Shown: in pieces, positions 11,071-25,524 of the stretch
Layout: every line of letters starts with the position of its first letter
Numbering within the stretch: position 1 is the first letter of the stretch
Source of the DNA: Lathyrus oleraceus
Lineage: Eukaryota > Streptophyta > Magnoliopsida > Fabales > Fabaceae
Length of the DNA: 64,000 nt
Direction of reading: 5' to 3'
Assembly: GCF_024323335.1 (NCBI RefSeq)
Contig: NC_066581.1
Location: 438,874,281 to 438,938,280, forward strand
Notes under the pieces: generated by a model
Seen by the model: the letters and a program-made list of their open reading frames with translations, nothing else
Databases searched by the model: none
Told to the model about the DNA's origin: nothing
Program-made: the position numbers and the translations under genes

Positions 11071-11870
11071 TGATAGGACCAAAATCTGAGTATAATAAAA
11101 TAGACTTAAATGTTGAAAGGATTAAGGGACATTTTCAACATGTTGTGTTAGCCAAGGAAGTTGAAGTCTCAAGATGAGAAATAAAGATTGAGATTTAGTA
11201 TTTTTCTGAAAAGAAATATTTCGTCTAGCATTTCGAAGGTAGTATTGCTCAAGATTTCGACATTGGTAGTGTTTTGGCGCGAAGAAGTGTTTGTTCAAAA
11301 CGAGTAACTACTTCTCAATCTTATCCCAAGAGACACGTGGAAGACACTTCAGAAGCGAAAGGCATGCAGATATTTACGTGACAAATACTAAGGAGAAGAA
11401 TGTTACAAAACATTTATTTTACACTTGTATAAATAGGACTTCTAATATTAAGATTCGAAGTGTTGTGTTGAATTCACTACAAAACTCAAAAAAATTAAAA
11501 GTACCCAGCGTAACGAAAAACAAGTTTCACTGAGAAAAATGTATGATTTCTGAAACACCATTTTTTTCAAATGCAAAGTCTTTGACTCCATTTTATATTC
11601 TTTACAAATCTGCTTTCATTCATTTGTTAATTTCATTGTCACTTTACATTTACTTTTACAAAGTTTCCCTTTATTGTCAAAATTACTTATATTTCCAAAC
11701 AATCTACCTTTTTTGCATTAACTTTACTCAAAGATTTCGACCAAGTCGAAATCCTTCCTTTTTCTACACAAAACTTTGTAAAAAGTTTAGCATTATCTCC
11801 TAGGAGTATCTGATCGATCCTAAAAGTAACATTTAATAAGAGATTAGCGTTTGTTTACCAAATTTCACAA
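11071..11870 (+). mobile_element. probable 5' LTR of the old Tat/Ogre-like element
   Basis: The sequence from TGATAGGACC to TTTCACA contains a clear plant promoter core and lies directly before a primer-binding-like sequence. The true left end cannot be fixed without the partner LTR, which is not in the window. Confidence 0.45.
11428..11436 (+). promoter_or_regulatory. LTR TATA box
   Basis: TATAAATAG follows TTTTACACTTG, a strong match to the plant TATA consensus, in the middle of the probable 5' LTR. It would drive the genomic transcript of the element. Confidence 0.55.
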
Positions 11871-11878
11871 TAAACAAA

Positions 11879-11897
11879 TTGGCACGCCTAGTGGGAC
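11879..11897 (+). other. primer-binding-site region
   Basis: TTGGCACGCCTAGTGGGA lies a few bases after the probable LTR end. This kind of sequence typically follows Tat-clade LTRs. The priming tRNA could not be assigned by eye. Confidence 0.4.
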
Positions 11898-12240
11898 ATG
11901 TGCTAAATCTTTTTTATCTTTTATAGATAATATAATTTTATTTTATAAAGTGTTATACGTCTATGAAATGTTTTGAATATTTGTATGTGTTTAAGAAGTG
12001 GAAAATCTTTACCAAAAATAACGCGTCCTTCTATGGACAACTCTAATTCACAGAGCAATCCTCAAAGTATAGTAGAACAATCATTCAGATCGACGGTTGA
12101 AGAGGGAGTTATTTCAACGTCTATTAGAACAAATGTTCATATGGTATCATCAACACAAGTTGCACTGATACCATCACAAGGGATGATTTCCCCCACCACA
12201 ACTAGGAAATTACCTTTTTAACCTAGTAGTTGCAAGATCT

Positions 12241-14891
12241 TTGTTTGATTTTTCAAATCCAATTAATAATAGGGAGTACCCTTATGGCATGCTAACATCG
12301 ATGATGGTTGGGCTTCACACTAACATGTCGACATATAGTGACAATGCAATGACCACCAGGCCATCATATAATCCCCATAATGCCTCTACTTGGACCAAGA
12401 GGGATATGTTATATCCCTCAATTGATGCCATCTTTAAATACGACGTCTATGATGGCTATGAGGAAACAAATGGATGAAAGCAATTTAGAAATAGTTAATA
12501 CTTTAACCCAACAAATGGGAACTATATTTAATCCTTTGATTACAAATGCAAACAAAACTTACAAGTTGTTAGCCAATCAAATGGGTCGAATAGCCGACTC
12601 TTTCGGCACACCTCAAGTTCTGACTCGACCAACCCCGTAGATATCAAATGTTAGGCATTTCGAAATGCCCGGAAACGTGATGGCCCAAGTAAACTTAGGT
12701 CAACATCAAGGTTTTCGATCACCAGAACAAACCTCAAATAGGAAGGACGAAGAATACATAGGTTAGCATAACCATAGGCCTGTAATGGTACAGAGAAATT
12801 AGGATGCTGACCAAGTGCTTCGACATGTCGAACAAAATAACTTTGGGAGAATAACAATATAACTAATGTGGTCAAACAAATTTTTTCCTAAAATGGCCTT
12901 AATTTATGACTCCATTGACCCAATTTTATATCCCCTTTGTCAGAATATGTTCGATAAATAGAACTTCCTAGGGGATAGAAAGTCCCCAAGTTTACCAAGT
13001 TCGCTGGTGACACCAGTGAATCTACGATTGAACATGTCGCTAGGTATCAAACTGAGGATGGCGAGATAACAAACAATGAGAATTTGAAAATGAAGTATTT
13101 TATGAATTCTCTAACGAAAAATTCCTTCACTTGGTTTACCACACTCTATACAAACTTGGAGTCAATTGGAGAGAATGTTCCATAAATAATTTTACACGGG
13201 TCAGTCGAAGATAAACCTTAAAGTGTTGGCTAGTGTTAGAAGAAAAGTCCCTGAGTCAATTGACGATTATTTGAATAGGTTCAGACTTCTTAAAGCAAGG
13301 TGCTTTACACAAATCTCTGAACATGAGTTAGTCGAAATGGATATAAGAGTCCTAGATTATTCCATTAGGAAGTAACTAGACATTCACTACCTTAGGGACA
13401 TGGCACAATTGGCAGACATGGTTCGCCAGGTCGAATGCTTGAAAGTTGATAAAGCCAGAACAAATAAGTAGCATAAGAAAGAAAAGGTCGTATATGTAGA
13501 GACATATTAATATCTTTCAATTTTAGGCGACGAGTATGTCGAAGAGAGTGAGGTCAATGTTGCTGAACTTAAGCCATGACCTCCTTACATATGTAAATTG
13601 CTGAAGCCTCAAAACAGGAAGAATCTTGTTGAAACTAGCAAAAATGATAAATTTGTCACAAAAACATACACTTTTGATAATACCAAATGTGATGAAATAT
13701 TTTATTTATTGGTTACTCATGGGCAGATAATAGTGCCTCCGGCCTTAAGAACACCTCCATTAGAATAAAGAAACAAGAGAGGTTTTTGTAAGTACCATAA
13801 TTTTCTGGGTCATAAAACTTCTCAATGTGTGTTTTTCATGGATTTGATGCAGAAAGCATTGAAAGAAGAAAGGTTATTGTTTGGCGAGAAGCAAAAAGCT
13901 TCAATGGAAGTGGATGTTGATCCATTCCAAACTAAAGAGGCTCACTATGTTGAGCCTGTCGAGATCCTTATGGTGGAAGCTACTAGGGGCTTCGACATGG
14001 ATGTCAAGAAAGATGAACAGACTTATACAATTGCTGATGAAGAGATGTAACTAGTATACCCTCAGGATGAATAGGGACTGGTTGACTTCTTGGAGCGTTG
14101 CAAGCTAAGTGACTCCAAAATGATATTATGCCCCAAGTGTAGCACTGCTTTTGACGAGGAGGCGGAAAAGAAGCTTGAAGAAACCAGAGTGCATGATCCC
14201 AGGAAGAGTAAGGGAGGAAATTCAAATGCTAGGTTCTCTTTCGACAAAGTGGGTGTTCCTCACAGAAACGAATAATATAGGAGGCATTTTCGACAACCTC
14301 ACAAAAGAATCTATCGTTCTTCTGCAAATGTACCCCAGGGAAAGTGGGTAAAACCTCTGAAGCAGAGAGAGGCGAATCTTCCAAAATGGAAAGTGGTCGA
14401 CCCAAAAGTAGGGTGGCCAAACCATAGAAATCCAAATTTGTCAAAGGGTTATTCATATATCTCTCAGAACTACAAGAGAGAAAAACCTTATGACACGGAC
14501 ACAATGGAGGCATCACCAAAGAAAGAAGAAGGTTGAGCGTGAAACCTTTGTGATGAAGTGTGAAGCCATGGTGGAGAAATGTGATGTGGTAGGGTCGAAC
14601 ACTCTAAAGAAACCTTTCACAAGGAGACTGGGTGAAGAAGACAATAAAATAGCCAACCACATACTAGCCTTAAGAATTGCACCTTTGGTAAAAGGTGATG
14701 TTAACACAGGGAGAAAAACTCCTGAATATACTCCTCATCCAGATGATGAAATGGTAGAGGACAACTTCGACACAAAGTCTAAAGATGATCTTTTAATAGA
14801 CTATGACATAGTCTCAATTCTCCTGGCAGAATATGATCGTGTCTCGGAAGTATCTGAGACAAAGGAGAACTACATACAAGATGAGGAATAA
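12241..14891 (+). pseudogene. gag of the old Tat/Ogre-like element, decayed
   Basis: Readable pieces in shifting frames include RDMLYPSIDAIFKYD (about 12400-12450), SVRRKVPESIDDYLNRFRLLKARCF (about 13230-13310, the retrotransposon gag helical core), a knuckle-like FCKYHNFLGHKTSQC (about 13784-13828), and an acidic C-terminal segment (13829-14050) with ILCPKCS further on. Many in-frame stops occur throughout. The order and spacing match a Ty3/gypsy gag precursor followed by protease. No function remains. Confidence 0.7.
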
Positions 14892-14919
14892 AATTAGAAG
14901 TCGTTATGTTATTACGTCA

Positions 14920-15476
14920 TGAATAATGGCATTGTCGAGGAACAACAAGCAATTTTTGAGAAGCCAAATGATGGGATGATGTATCGTCTGAAACCTTTGT
15001 TCATAAGGGCGAAGGTAGATAATACGGTTGTCAACAAGGTCTTTGTTAATGGAGGAGCGAATATTAACTTGATTTAGAATTCTCTATTTAGGAGAATAGG
15101 GAAACCCGATGCAGATCTACGACCTCACAACATAGTTCTGTCAAATTATGAAGGCAAGACTAGTCATATCTTGGGGGTGATTCAGGTCAAACTGTTAGTT
15201 GGCACTACAACTAGGCAAACACTATTTATGGTAATTGTGTATAATGCAAACTACAACTTGTTGCTTGGATGTGAATGGATCCATGGAATAGGTGTTGTCC
15301 CTTCAACTTTGCACCAAAGGATTTGCATATGGCGCCAGGATGGCATAGTAGAGAACATTGAGGCCGACCAAAGCTATTATATGGCTGAAATCAATAAGGT
15401 TCGAAAGAAACACTTTGACATAAACTTGGCCAAGATCTTTCCATGTTATGTAGTAGAAGAAGTTTATACTCCCTAG
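14920..15476 (+). pseudogene. aspartic protease of the old element, catalytic Asp replaced
   Basis: The frame reads FIRAKVDNTVVNKVFVNGGANINLI and continues through a GCEWIHGIGVVPSTLHQ block, the usual G-(R/C)-x-W-I-H signature downstream of the Ogre/Tat protease. The catalytic Asp position is Asn (codon AAT at 15048-15050; family DGGA or DTGS). An in-frame stop follows NLI. The C-terminal part (15171-15476) is open. Confidence 0.7.
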
Positions 15477-15639
15477 AAAGATGCTACATACTTCTTGAAA
15501 CTCCATTCCAGTCATGGTTTCATCTGGGATAAGGAGGATGTAGGGGACCATATTGTCGAAGAGAGCAGTGTCGCACCCACTAGGTGGATCATGGTAGATG
15601 ATAATGACTACTGAGTGAAAAATTTTGGCTCAAATTTAG

Positions 15640-16879
15640 GCTCATATGGTCAAAATTAGACTAAACTCGGACCTCGATCCCTTGAAGGAAATAAATCTAG
15701 GTTATTGAGCAGTGAAAAGACCAACCTACATCAGTGCTAAAATCAAACGAAGCATGAGGAAAGTGTGGTTTAATTACTTAAAGAATTCAAATATTGTTTC
15801 ACCTGGGATTACAACAAGATTCCAGGGATGAGTCGAAGTATGGTGGAGTTAAAGCTACCAATTTGACCTGGTAAGAAGCCGGTGAAGCAATTATCAAAAA
15901 GGTTTACAGCTGAAATTATGTCAAAGATCAAAGAGGAGATCAAAATGCTTCTCAGGAATAAGTTTATTAGAAAGTCCATGAATGTCGAATAGTTAGGAAA
16001 TATTGTGCCTTTTATAAAGAAAAAAGGAAATCTTAGAGTATGTATAGATTTCATAGACTTGAATAATGTTACACCTAAAGACGAGTATCCAATGTCTCTG
16101 GCAGAAATCTTAGTAGATTCAGCAACATGTTTTGAATAAAAGTGTCTTAGATGGATATTCCGGGTACAACCAGATTTTTATATATGAAGAAGACATACCT
16201 AAAATGAATTTTTGATGCCCATGTGCTTTAGGAACTTATTAATGGGTAGAAATTCCCTTTGGGTTAAAAAGATGCGGGGGAAACCTATCAGAGGGCTATG
16301 AATTTGATGTTCCGTTACTTCATTGAAACATTCATGCAAGTTTACATGGATGACATAGTCATAAAGTCCTCATCAGAAAATGGTCACTTAGGCCATCTTC
16401 GACAATCCTTTAAGAGGATGAAGAAATATGGATTAAAGATGAATCCATTAAAGTGTGCTTTCTGTGTTCATGCAGGAGATTTCTTGGGATTCATAGTGCA
16501 CAAAAAAGGCATAGAGATCAATCAAAACAAAACAAAATCGATATTGGATCTCAAGCCTCCTTCGACAAATAAACAACTCCAATCTTTGTTGGGGAAAATA
16601 AACTTCCTAAGAAGATTCATCTCCAATTTAAGTGGAAAGACTCAAGCTTTCTCGCCATTAATTCGACTCAAGAAAGAAAGTGACTTCAAACGGGGGAGTG
16701 GGAAGCAAGAGGCTTTCAACAAAATCAAGGACTATCTGATGAAGCATCCTATCTTGTTACCTCCAAGTAGAAATAAGAATATGAAATTGCACATAGTTGT
16801 ATCAGATTCGACCATAGGAAGTATGTTAGCCCAAGAGGATGAAAATAGCATCGAAAGTGCCATTTATTACCTCAGTTGA
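15640..16879 (+). pseudogene. reverse transcriptase of the old element
   Basis: The N-terminal half (about 15770-16300) is recognisable in broken frames (PGMSRSMVELKLPI, VPFIKKKGNLRVCIDFIDLNNVTPKDEYP). The second half is open from 16298 and contains the active site VYMDDIVIKS (catalytic Asp pair at about 16347-16352). It then runs through GFIVHKKGIEIN, LGKINFLRRFISN and SPLIRLKK, the connection to RNase H. Stops near 16136, 16194 and 16215 break the palm. Confidence 0.85.
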
Positions 16880-17700
16880 ATCCTAATTGATGTAAAAACT
16901 AGGTATAATGCAATAGAAAAGTTATGTTTGTGTATATACTTTTCATGTATAAAACTAAAGCATTATATAAATCATGTTGCCATTTATTTGTATTATCATT
17001 TTGATGTGATCAAACACATGTTGTCAAAGCCTATACTTCATAGTTGAATAGGGAAGTGAGCTTTAGCACTCATTGAGTATTCACTAACTTATTGTATTTC
17101 GAAAGCAATAAAAGGCCAGATTGTCGCAGACTTCATTGTTGACCACTTAATGGTTGAAGCAATAAAAAGTTATGTATAGACTAGGCCTTAGAAATTATAC
17201 TTTGATGGTTCTAGTAATAAAGATGGAACATGAGTTGAAGTGTTTATAATTTCGTTAGAGGATATACTAACAAGGTTCAAGTTTAGAATCAAAGGTCCTT
17301 GTTCAAACAATGAGGCTGAATATGAAGCCTTGATAATGTGACTTTAGATTTTATTGGAATTAGGGGCAGAGAGGTCAAAATAAAAGGTGACTCGGAGTTG
17401 GTGGTTAGATTGTTGAAAAAATAATATAAGTGAATCAAAGAAAATTTGATGATGTACTTTGTCACTACCAATTCCTTACTGAAAAGTTTCGACCACATCT
17501 CCATAGACCATATACCTCAACTAGAGAATCAAGAGGCAAATGACTTAGCCTAGATTGTTTCAGATTACAAAATCTCTAAGGAGGGATTATAGGATTTGGT
17601 CGAAATTAAAGATAAGATAATCTCAGTAGACAGCTCTTTAGAGATATTGGCAATGTCAAAACTTGGGGGCAGACGAAACTGAGATATCATAAAACTTAAA
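16880..17700 (+). pseudogene. RNase H of the old element, decayed
   Basis: Fragments include KAIKGQIVADFI (about 17104-17140), KLYFDGSSNKDG (about 17190-17230, with the first catalytic Asp) and NNEAEYEALIM (about 17306-17338, with the catalytic Glu). The Asp expected in a GDS motif lies in a shifted frame near 17380. Several stops and frameshifts are present. Confidence 0.7.
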
Positions 17701-17799
17701 AAATTCTAAGTTTTTTGAAAATTTTGAAGCCTTCGAAGTTTTGGATATTGACCTAATGTTAGATAAGGACTATAAAAAACCTAATGTCGAATACTTGGG

Positions 17800-18607
<808 letters not shown>

Positions 18608-21099
18608 TGTTGGTGTAAGCCCTAGAGGCCAATACTTTTGGTACTTGTATCGAATTATTTATTAATAATAAAAGGTTTTTTCTTTATTACGGTTGTTTAT
18701 TAAAGTCCCTGGAATAGATAGTCCGTTTAATGCATCAAGTGTGACTTGATCATGAGACCACATTAAACATTAGGACACTATTCTTAAAGTATCTGTAGTC
18801 GAGCTTTATTATGAAGTGGGATAACATTAAAGCATTAAGACTATTATGTTTGTAGACTGATGATCACATCTCATGGATCATGGATAAAGAGTTATCAAGT
18901 CTTAAACATAGGTATGAATATTAAGAGTAATATTTATACCGGATTGACCCACTATGAGAATACTATATAGAAAGTTATGCAAAGTGTCATAAGTTATTCT
19001 CATGGTGATAATGGTGTATACCACTCTTCGACCTGAAACCACTATGGATCCTAGATGTAGAGTCGAGTGCTTTATTGTTGATCCAACGTTGTCCGTAACT
19101 GGATAACCATAAAGACAGTTGATGGTGTAGCACCTCAAATTTGCACCTATCATTGTACATACATTTTCATATTAGGTCATAACATATCATAGTCCATTGC
19201 ATAGTATTTGCATTGTCCTCAGTTGCCTCAAGTGCAAGCAAGCAAGAATTAGGTCAAATTGATCAGGAGATCAGTCAACCAGTCAAGCAAGGATGTTTCT
19301 CAAGGAATCAAAACCCTAGGGTTTGTCCAACAAGTTCACATGCCTTGGGGGTCTTTTTGAAGTGTTCAAGTCAAGGTTTGAAGCCTCAGAGGTCAGCAGT
19401 CAATGCATAGCCAGGCAGAAAACCCTAAACAGTCAACAATCAATCAAAGCAGTGGATGGTGGCCATTCTTGTGGAATTTGGGCACCATGGTCAACAATCA
19501 AGAGTTCATGTGTCTTGGGACATCATTTGAAGTCAAGTTCTCAAGGAACTAGGGTTTGGAATTCATCAGAAGTGCACAGTCAAGTCCAAAACCCTAGAAA
19601 GTCAAAGTTGGTCAACTGTGGTTGATTCCTTGGATTTGATGGATGGAAATGGTTTGAAGGAGTTTATTCATGTCCTAATAGGCCTCATGTGTCATGGCAA
19701 TCAACATCATGGAAGAATTTGAAGCAAATCAGAAGATTTCCCAAAATAGAAAGTGGACCTGTAATTTCAACTGCCAAAAATGGAAACTTCTTGATCTTAA
19801 ACTTACATCATGATACAAGCTCCAAATGAATTTTTGCCCAACATGAAAGTTGAATATCTTGTTCTCCCATTTTCAAAAAGTCCAAGAACATCAAAATCCC
19901 ATGTGTGGTTGTCAAGATATGATCAAATCATTTTCACCAATTTTTGAACTTCAACAAGCCATATCTCTCAAACTATAAGGCCAAATTTGGTGGGGTTTTT
20001 TCCTACAAACCACATTTTTCATCCTCTTTCCAAAAATATAAATTTCATGACCTAAAATCTTGCCAATCAAAATGGCATTTTTGGACCTTTTGCATTTAAA
20101 TTCAAAGTTTGACCAAACTTTGACTTTTTGAGTTTTTGACTTTTTCTTGATTTGGTCAATTGGGAAATGTTCCATATCACATTTGTGACTTGTTCCAATT
20201 CCAAAACCATGTCCCTACCATCATTCCATCATCATTTTGAATCAAAATGCAAATTTGGCATTGTTGCAAATAGAAGTACATAAGCAAAGCAAGGTACAGC
20301 ATGCTGCAGCAGACCACAAACAGCATTTTGTTTGGTCATTTGCAGTCTGTCCAAGCCCACTCAAGCAGACAAACACACCCCATTTTCCACTGGTTCCACA
20401 ATTAGCAAAATTGCCAATTTGAATCATTAAGCATAAACCAGCTTACCACTTAATTAACCAATGCTAAACAGACCCTTATAAGCTTTCTTCTGTCACATTT
20501 TTACCCTAGTTTTTGGCAGCCTACATCACAGAAAAAGACACTTTCTCTCTTTCTTGCATATTGGCCAAAAGAGAATTTCTGCAGAACCATCAAAAGAAAC
20601 TCGAATGCCCTTGGTTCCTCCCTGCTCTAGACAACATTTAGAGGCTTTTTGAACCATTAAAACCCTGCTGGAACTCCATCCTCGAGCTCTGTTTTCCTCA
20701 GCCCCTTCCAATGGCAGATGGTTATTTGTTTGTTTCCAAGCTTCCTTGAGTCAAGAGAACTTCACCATCCAACATCTCCAAGCATAAACACCATCTGTTT
20801 CAAGGAGGATCATCAAGAACATCACTGTTGCACGATTTCCTCCAAAACAAGTAAGCAATTCGACTTCCTCCTTTTACCATGCCATGATGTGCTTTGGATA
20901 GTTTGTTTGATGCTGATTCAAATGAATGTTAGCTTGCTTGAAATGGTTATGTCATGGCCAAGAAATTTAGATTTCATGTTGTGTGTCCAAACTTATTTCT
21001 GTTCGATTCACCTTGCTTGCTTTGATTCCTTAAAATGTGATGCTATATTATTGTTCCTTGATGGTTAATGATGCTGTTGGTATGATTGATTATGGATTC

Positions 21100-23350
21100 T
21101 GGACATCTTGAAATTTCAATCTGCATATTATTGATGAAGGCATGCTGCTGTTCTGAAACCCTCATGCTGTTTCCAGAAATCCACTTGGATTGTGTTTTGT
21201 GTGTTGGTATTAGTATGCTACATAAGTACATATGCCTGGCCATTGAGTGGTTTTGCTCAAAATCTGTTTGATGTTAATGATGAACATTGTTGCTGATGAA
21301 TATGCTGCTGCTGTGCAAATTTATAACCTGTCCAGGATTTCCATGATTATGTTTGTTTGATTGATTGGTTAATGCCTACTTGATATTCATTGCACCATGC
21401 CCTTGTGTGTTTTTTGCTTGAAAACTTATTGGATGATTGTTGAATCATGGAGTTGAAATTGATGAATGCTGCTGTATTGGTATTGGCATGATCACTTGTA
21501 CTGCTATGTTGTTATGCCTGAACCATTTCCACTGCAATTGCTATGCCATGACATTGTGTGTTTGTGTTTAAAATTTGTTGGATGTTGATGAATCATAAAC
21601 ATGAAATGGATGCTGCTTACCCTGTTAAGTGATTTTTGTTTTCTTTGATGTTGGTTAAGCATGAGGTGAGTTTGTGCAAGTTGCTGTTTAAACCATAGTC
21701 TTCCAGAAGCCTACATGAACTTAGTGGCTTACTATTGTTTTAGTTGTGTGAGAGCCAACATTATGTTAAACCCTGTTGCTGCAATTATTTGTTAATGTTG
21801 TTGTTCATGTTGAGGATTGACTGATGAATGTTGGAGATGATGACATGCTACTGTTAAACTACCTGTCCTGCTCAAAGTTTTGCTTGAATGTTGTATTGGT
21901 ATGGTGCTGTTGACTGCTTGATGCTAAACCATGCTGCTAAAACCATGCTGCATTTTTGAAATCCCATGAGCATTGTCCTGAAATGAATGTATACATATGT
22001 GCTGCTATTTAAACCAAACATCCTGTTGTTTTTCCAGAAAACTGGTTCACGTATGTTGACTGCTGTTTGTTATATGAGCATCATGGTTGTGTTACATTTG
22101 TGGTTTCCATGTGGCTGATTAATTTTTATTTGATAAGAGACATGATGATGACTGCTTGCTGCAGCTTAGAGAGCTTTGCCTAGGAATGTTCTTGCTTGTT
22201 TTGTTTTGATGTTTATGACATGAAGCACATTGAGATTTTCCTGCTGTTGGCTTGATGATGATAATTACATGATGATAACATTGAATGATGATGCCTGCTG
22301 CTGTTTTTGAAACCTTGTGAGTATTGCCTAGAAATCCATGTAAATCATGTTAGCCATGCTGTTGTTTGGTTGCATTGTGAACATTACCAATTGCCATGTC
22401 AGTTGTGTATTGTTGGAATTTCAATTGCCATGACCTCAATGTTGATTACATGAACCATGCTAGTTAAACCCTGCTGTTGTGATTGCTTGCTCAAATTTTA
22501 TGTTATGATGTTGTTGAACCCTGCTTGCTATGCCATTTTGTCCATGTGTTGTTATTGGATTTCATTGTAATTGCTTTGATGATGAACACTGAATGGTGCA
22601 TACTGCTGTGTAAAAACCTATCATTTCCGGAACTTCCTTTTGATATGCTTGTTTTGTTGTTGGTCGATATTGCTTCATGATGACAGTGTTTCCTTGCCAT
22701 GTTGAATGCTGTTGTTGCCTGTTGATTGAACATTACCATTGCCATGTTTGTTCTGCTTGGTTTGATGATGTTGAACATTGGGTGATGAATATACCTTGCT
22801 GCTATTTTAAGCTGCCAAGAATTCTCATGATTAGGCTTGTTTTGGTTGATTAGCTGATGATGCATGATGTTGGTATCTCATAAGTCGTGCTCCTTTGGTT
22901 GACTATGGTGTGTGGGCTGTTTGGTGGATGATTGAACATGATAGACATGAAACCATGCTGCTGTTTCCAAAACCTGCCCTGTCCAGATTTGTTTTCATGA
23001 TTAATATTTGCTTTGTTGTTGATTGATGTTTGAATGATAATGATGCATACCATGCTGCTGTTATGCTTGAACCATGCCCTTCTGCTGTTATGCAATGAAC
23101 ATGAATGCCCTGCTGATGGAAAACTTCAAACCTGCTTGCTAAATTCATGCTGTTGTGTGCTGTTGTTTGTTTTGGTGTGGATGTTGGTAACTACATGTAT
23201 ACCCTGCTGCTGTTTCGCATGAACCTAACCATGTCCAGAAATTCACTTTGTTTCATACTCTGTTTGTTGGTTAACATTGCCTAATGATGATATTACCTTG
23301 TCATGATTGATCATTGATGCTGTTGTATTGTTTGATCATGCCTTTGCTGC
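21100..23350 (+). repeat. degenerate CTGCTG-rich repeat region within the long solo LTR
   Basis: A motif like ATGCTGCTGTT followed by AAACC and then TGTCCAGAAATCCA recurs about nine or ten times (for example near 21140, 21301, 22290, 22597, 22796, 22950, 23048 and 23204), spaced roughly 100-200 bases and strongly diverged. This expansion largely accounts for the extra length relative to the related LTR at 42837-47769. Confidence 0.5.
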
Positions 23351-24942
23351 TTAAACCTTAAAGTTTCATTTGAAAAAACCAGAAATTTGAACTTGTTTGG
23401 CCATGTACTGTTCTATTGGCTGGGAGCCAATCAGAACATTTCGTTTTGCCTTGCCAAAACGCAGTAGTTTTGATTAATGAACCCAAAATTACTAGTTTGC
23501 CACTGCGTTGACTTATGTTGACCAATTGCCATACCATTTTGTTCATGTTTGCATCATAATTTCATCCAATTTCCACAATTTATTTCTCATTCAATTTTCA
23601 TCAAAAAATTATGAATTTTTTTTCCTCATACTCATGAATGTGTCTAGTATTTTATGGTGAATTTTAATTAATTTTCCATTGGCTGGATTTTAATTGGTAA
23701 TTATTTTCTTGACATGTATGCCAAAATGATACATTGAGCCAAATCTTTTGTGAAATTGTCATGTTATATCCAATGAGCCTGAAATTTTTTGTGGTGAAAC
23801 TAGACACATTGATCTTCATTTCCATATAAAGTTTGTGCATTTATCATTTGTGGATTGATAGTTATGATTTTTTGAAGTTGTGTGTTGCATTTGGTGCTAT
23901 ACCATGATCATGCATTTTCACAATTTTTGTTCACACACTTCCTTACATCCAAATGACTCCAAATTTTGCATGAATGATCCCTTGTATGTCTAATTGATGT
24001 ATGAATTTGCTTGGAATTAATCTTGCTGTTTTCCATTTAATTGAGAATTTTCTTCCATACTTGGTCATTTGTTGACTTTTTGTGCTATGCCTTGCCAAAT
24101 CTTTTTGTGAAATTCTCAAATCTTATCACATGACCATGAAATTTCATATGTGATAACTAGACATCTCAAGCTTTGCATTGGTGTTAATCTCATTCATTTA
24201 TCTTCTGTTTTCAAATTGATATGATTTTTTGAAGTTGACCCATGCTTGTTGACTTTCACCATGCTTACTTGAATGTGGTTTGATTTCATGATTTTACTTG
24301 ACTGCCTTCCTCTCATCCAAATGCCATGAAATTTGACATGTATACCATGTTAGTTGTTAGAATTGAGTGTGATTTATTTCATGATTTTTGAGATTGTTTG
24401 AGTTGACTTTTGAAGGAAGTCTTTGCTGTTGACTTTTGTATGCTTCTCTTGCCATGCTTTGCATCCTTTTGCATATGAAATGACCATTGGTGCATGATAT
24501 AAGTTTGAATCCAATTGTGTTTGTTTCCTACATGATTAATGTTTGACTTTGGTTGAATATTGCTTGCTGCCTTGACCTTCTTCTTTCATCTTTGACCCTA
24601 GGCTAGTCCTAGTGGTCTTCTGAGCTTATGTTGAGTTCATCTGTTTCAGGTTAAGCATCAATGCTTTAAGGATCATCCAAATGTGATTGAATTTGATTGT
24701 TTGCCACATGCTAACCCTTGTTTTGTAGGTGACTCATACTTGAGTCTTTGTGCCTTGCACAATTGGTCCCTCTGTGTGACTATTGGTTCATTTCCTTTTG
24801 GTTTTGACCGTTGACTTATTTACTAATGAGTTTGACTTTTGCAGGTACTTTAGTTGCCTAAGTTCTTTGAACTTGATTGCTTGCTTTGCTTTTTAGCATT
24901 TGCTTTGAGGTATAATTACTTCTTCTTCATGTAGTCTGGAGA

Positions 24943-24964
24943 CCCGGTCTGTTATTTGACCGGG
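24943..24964 (+). other. LTR hairpin, CCCGGTC stem
   Basis: CCCGGTC (24943-24949) pairs perfectly with GACCGGG (24958-24964) across an 8-base loop. The same position in the related LTR (46389-46410) keeps pairing with different bases. A second short paired segment, CCTCCTTAAGAGG, follows at about 24979-24992. Confidence 0.65.
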
Positions 24965-25524
24965 CAAACTGTCTGAAGCCCTCCTTAAGAGGCAATGCCT
25001 GTGTTTGTTTATATTTGTCCTCAGCAGGAAAAGTCCTTCAAGTAAGGCAATTGGTGGAAGGTAGGGATAAGCAATCTATCCCCCACTATTCAGTGTGTCC
25101 TCTCTTTGCTCCCATTACATGGTTGAGCATTGAGATAAATACCCAAGATCCAATCGAGTCAATAATGGGGAAAGAGTTCCATCTTTCTGAACTCCCCCAC
25201 TTTCTATTTGATGCTCTCTCTTACCTGAGATAGAAGCAATGAGGCACACCCCTCATCTCCTATTCATCTGCTTCACCTGAGCCCCTCAATGGCCAGGTTA
25301 AGAGCGACCTTCACCCATTACAGTGGACTTTCAAAGTCAAACCCTCTTGTGTGAGCCCCCAATTGTTTGGCTATAGAGTGTGCTGTTTGCTATTCATTGA
25401 CTGATTGCTTGCTCTATGTGCATTTGCTTGCCTATATGTTATGCATTTATCACCATCAATTGTCATTAATGCATGAGCATCTCTTTTGTCTGTTTGACAT
25501 CATCATTGTTGTTTACCCATTGAG

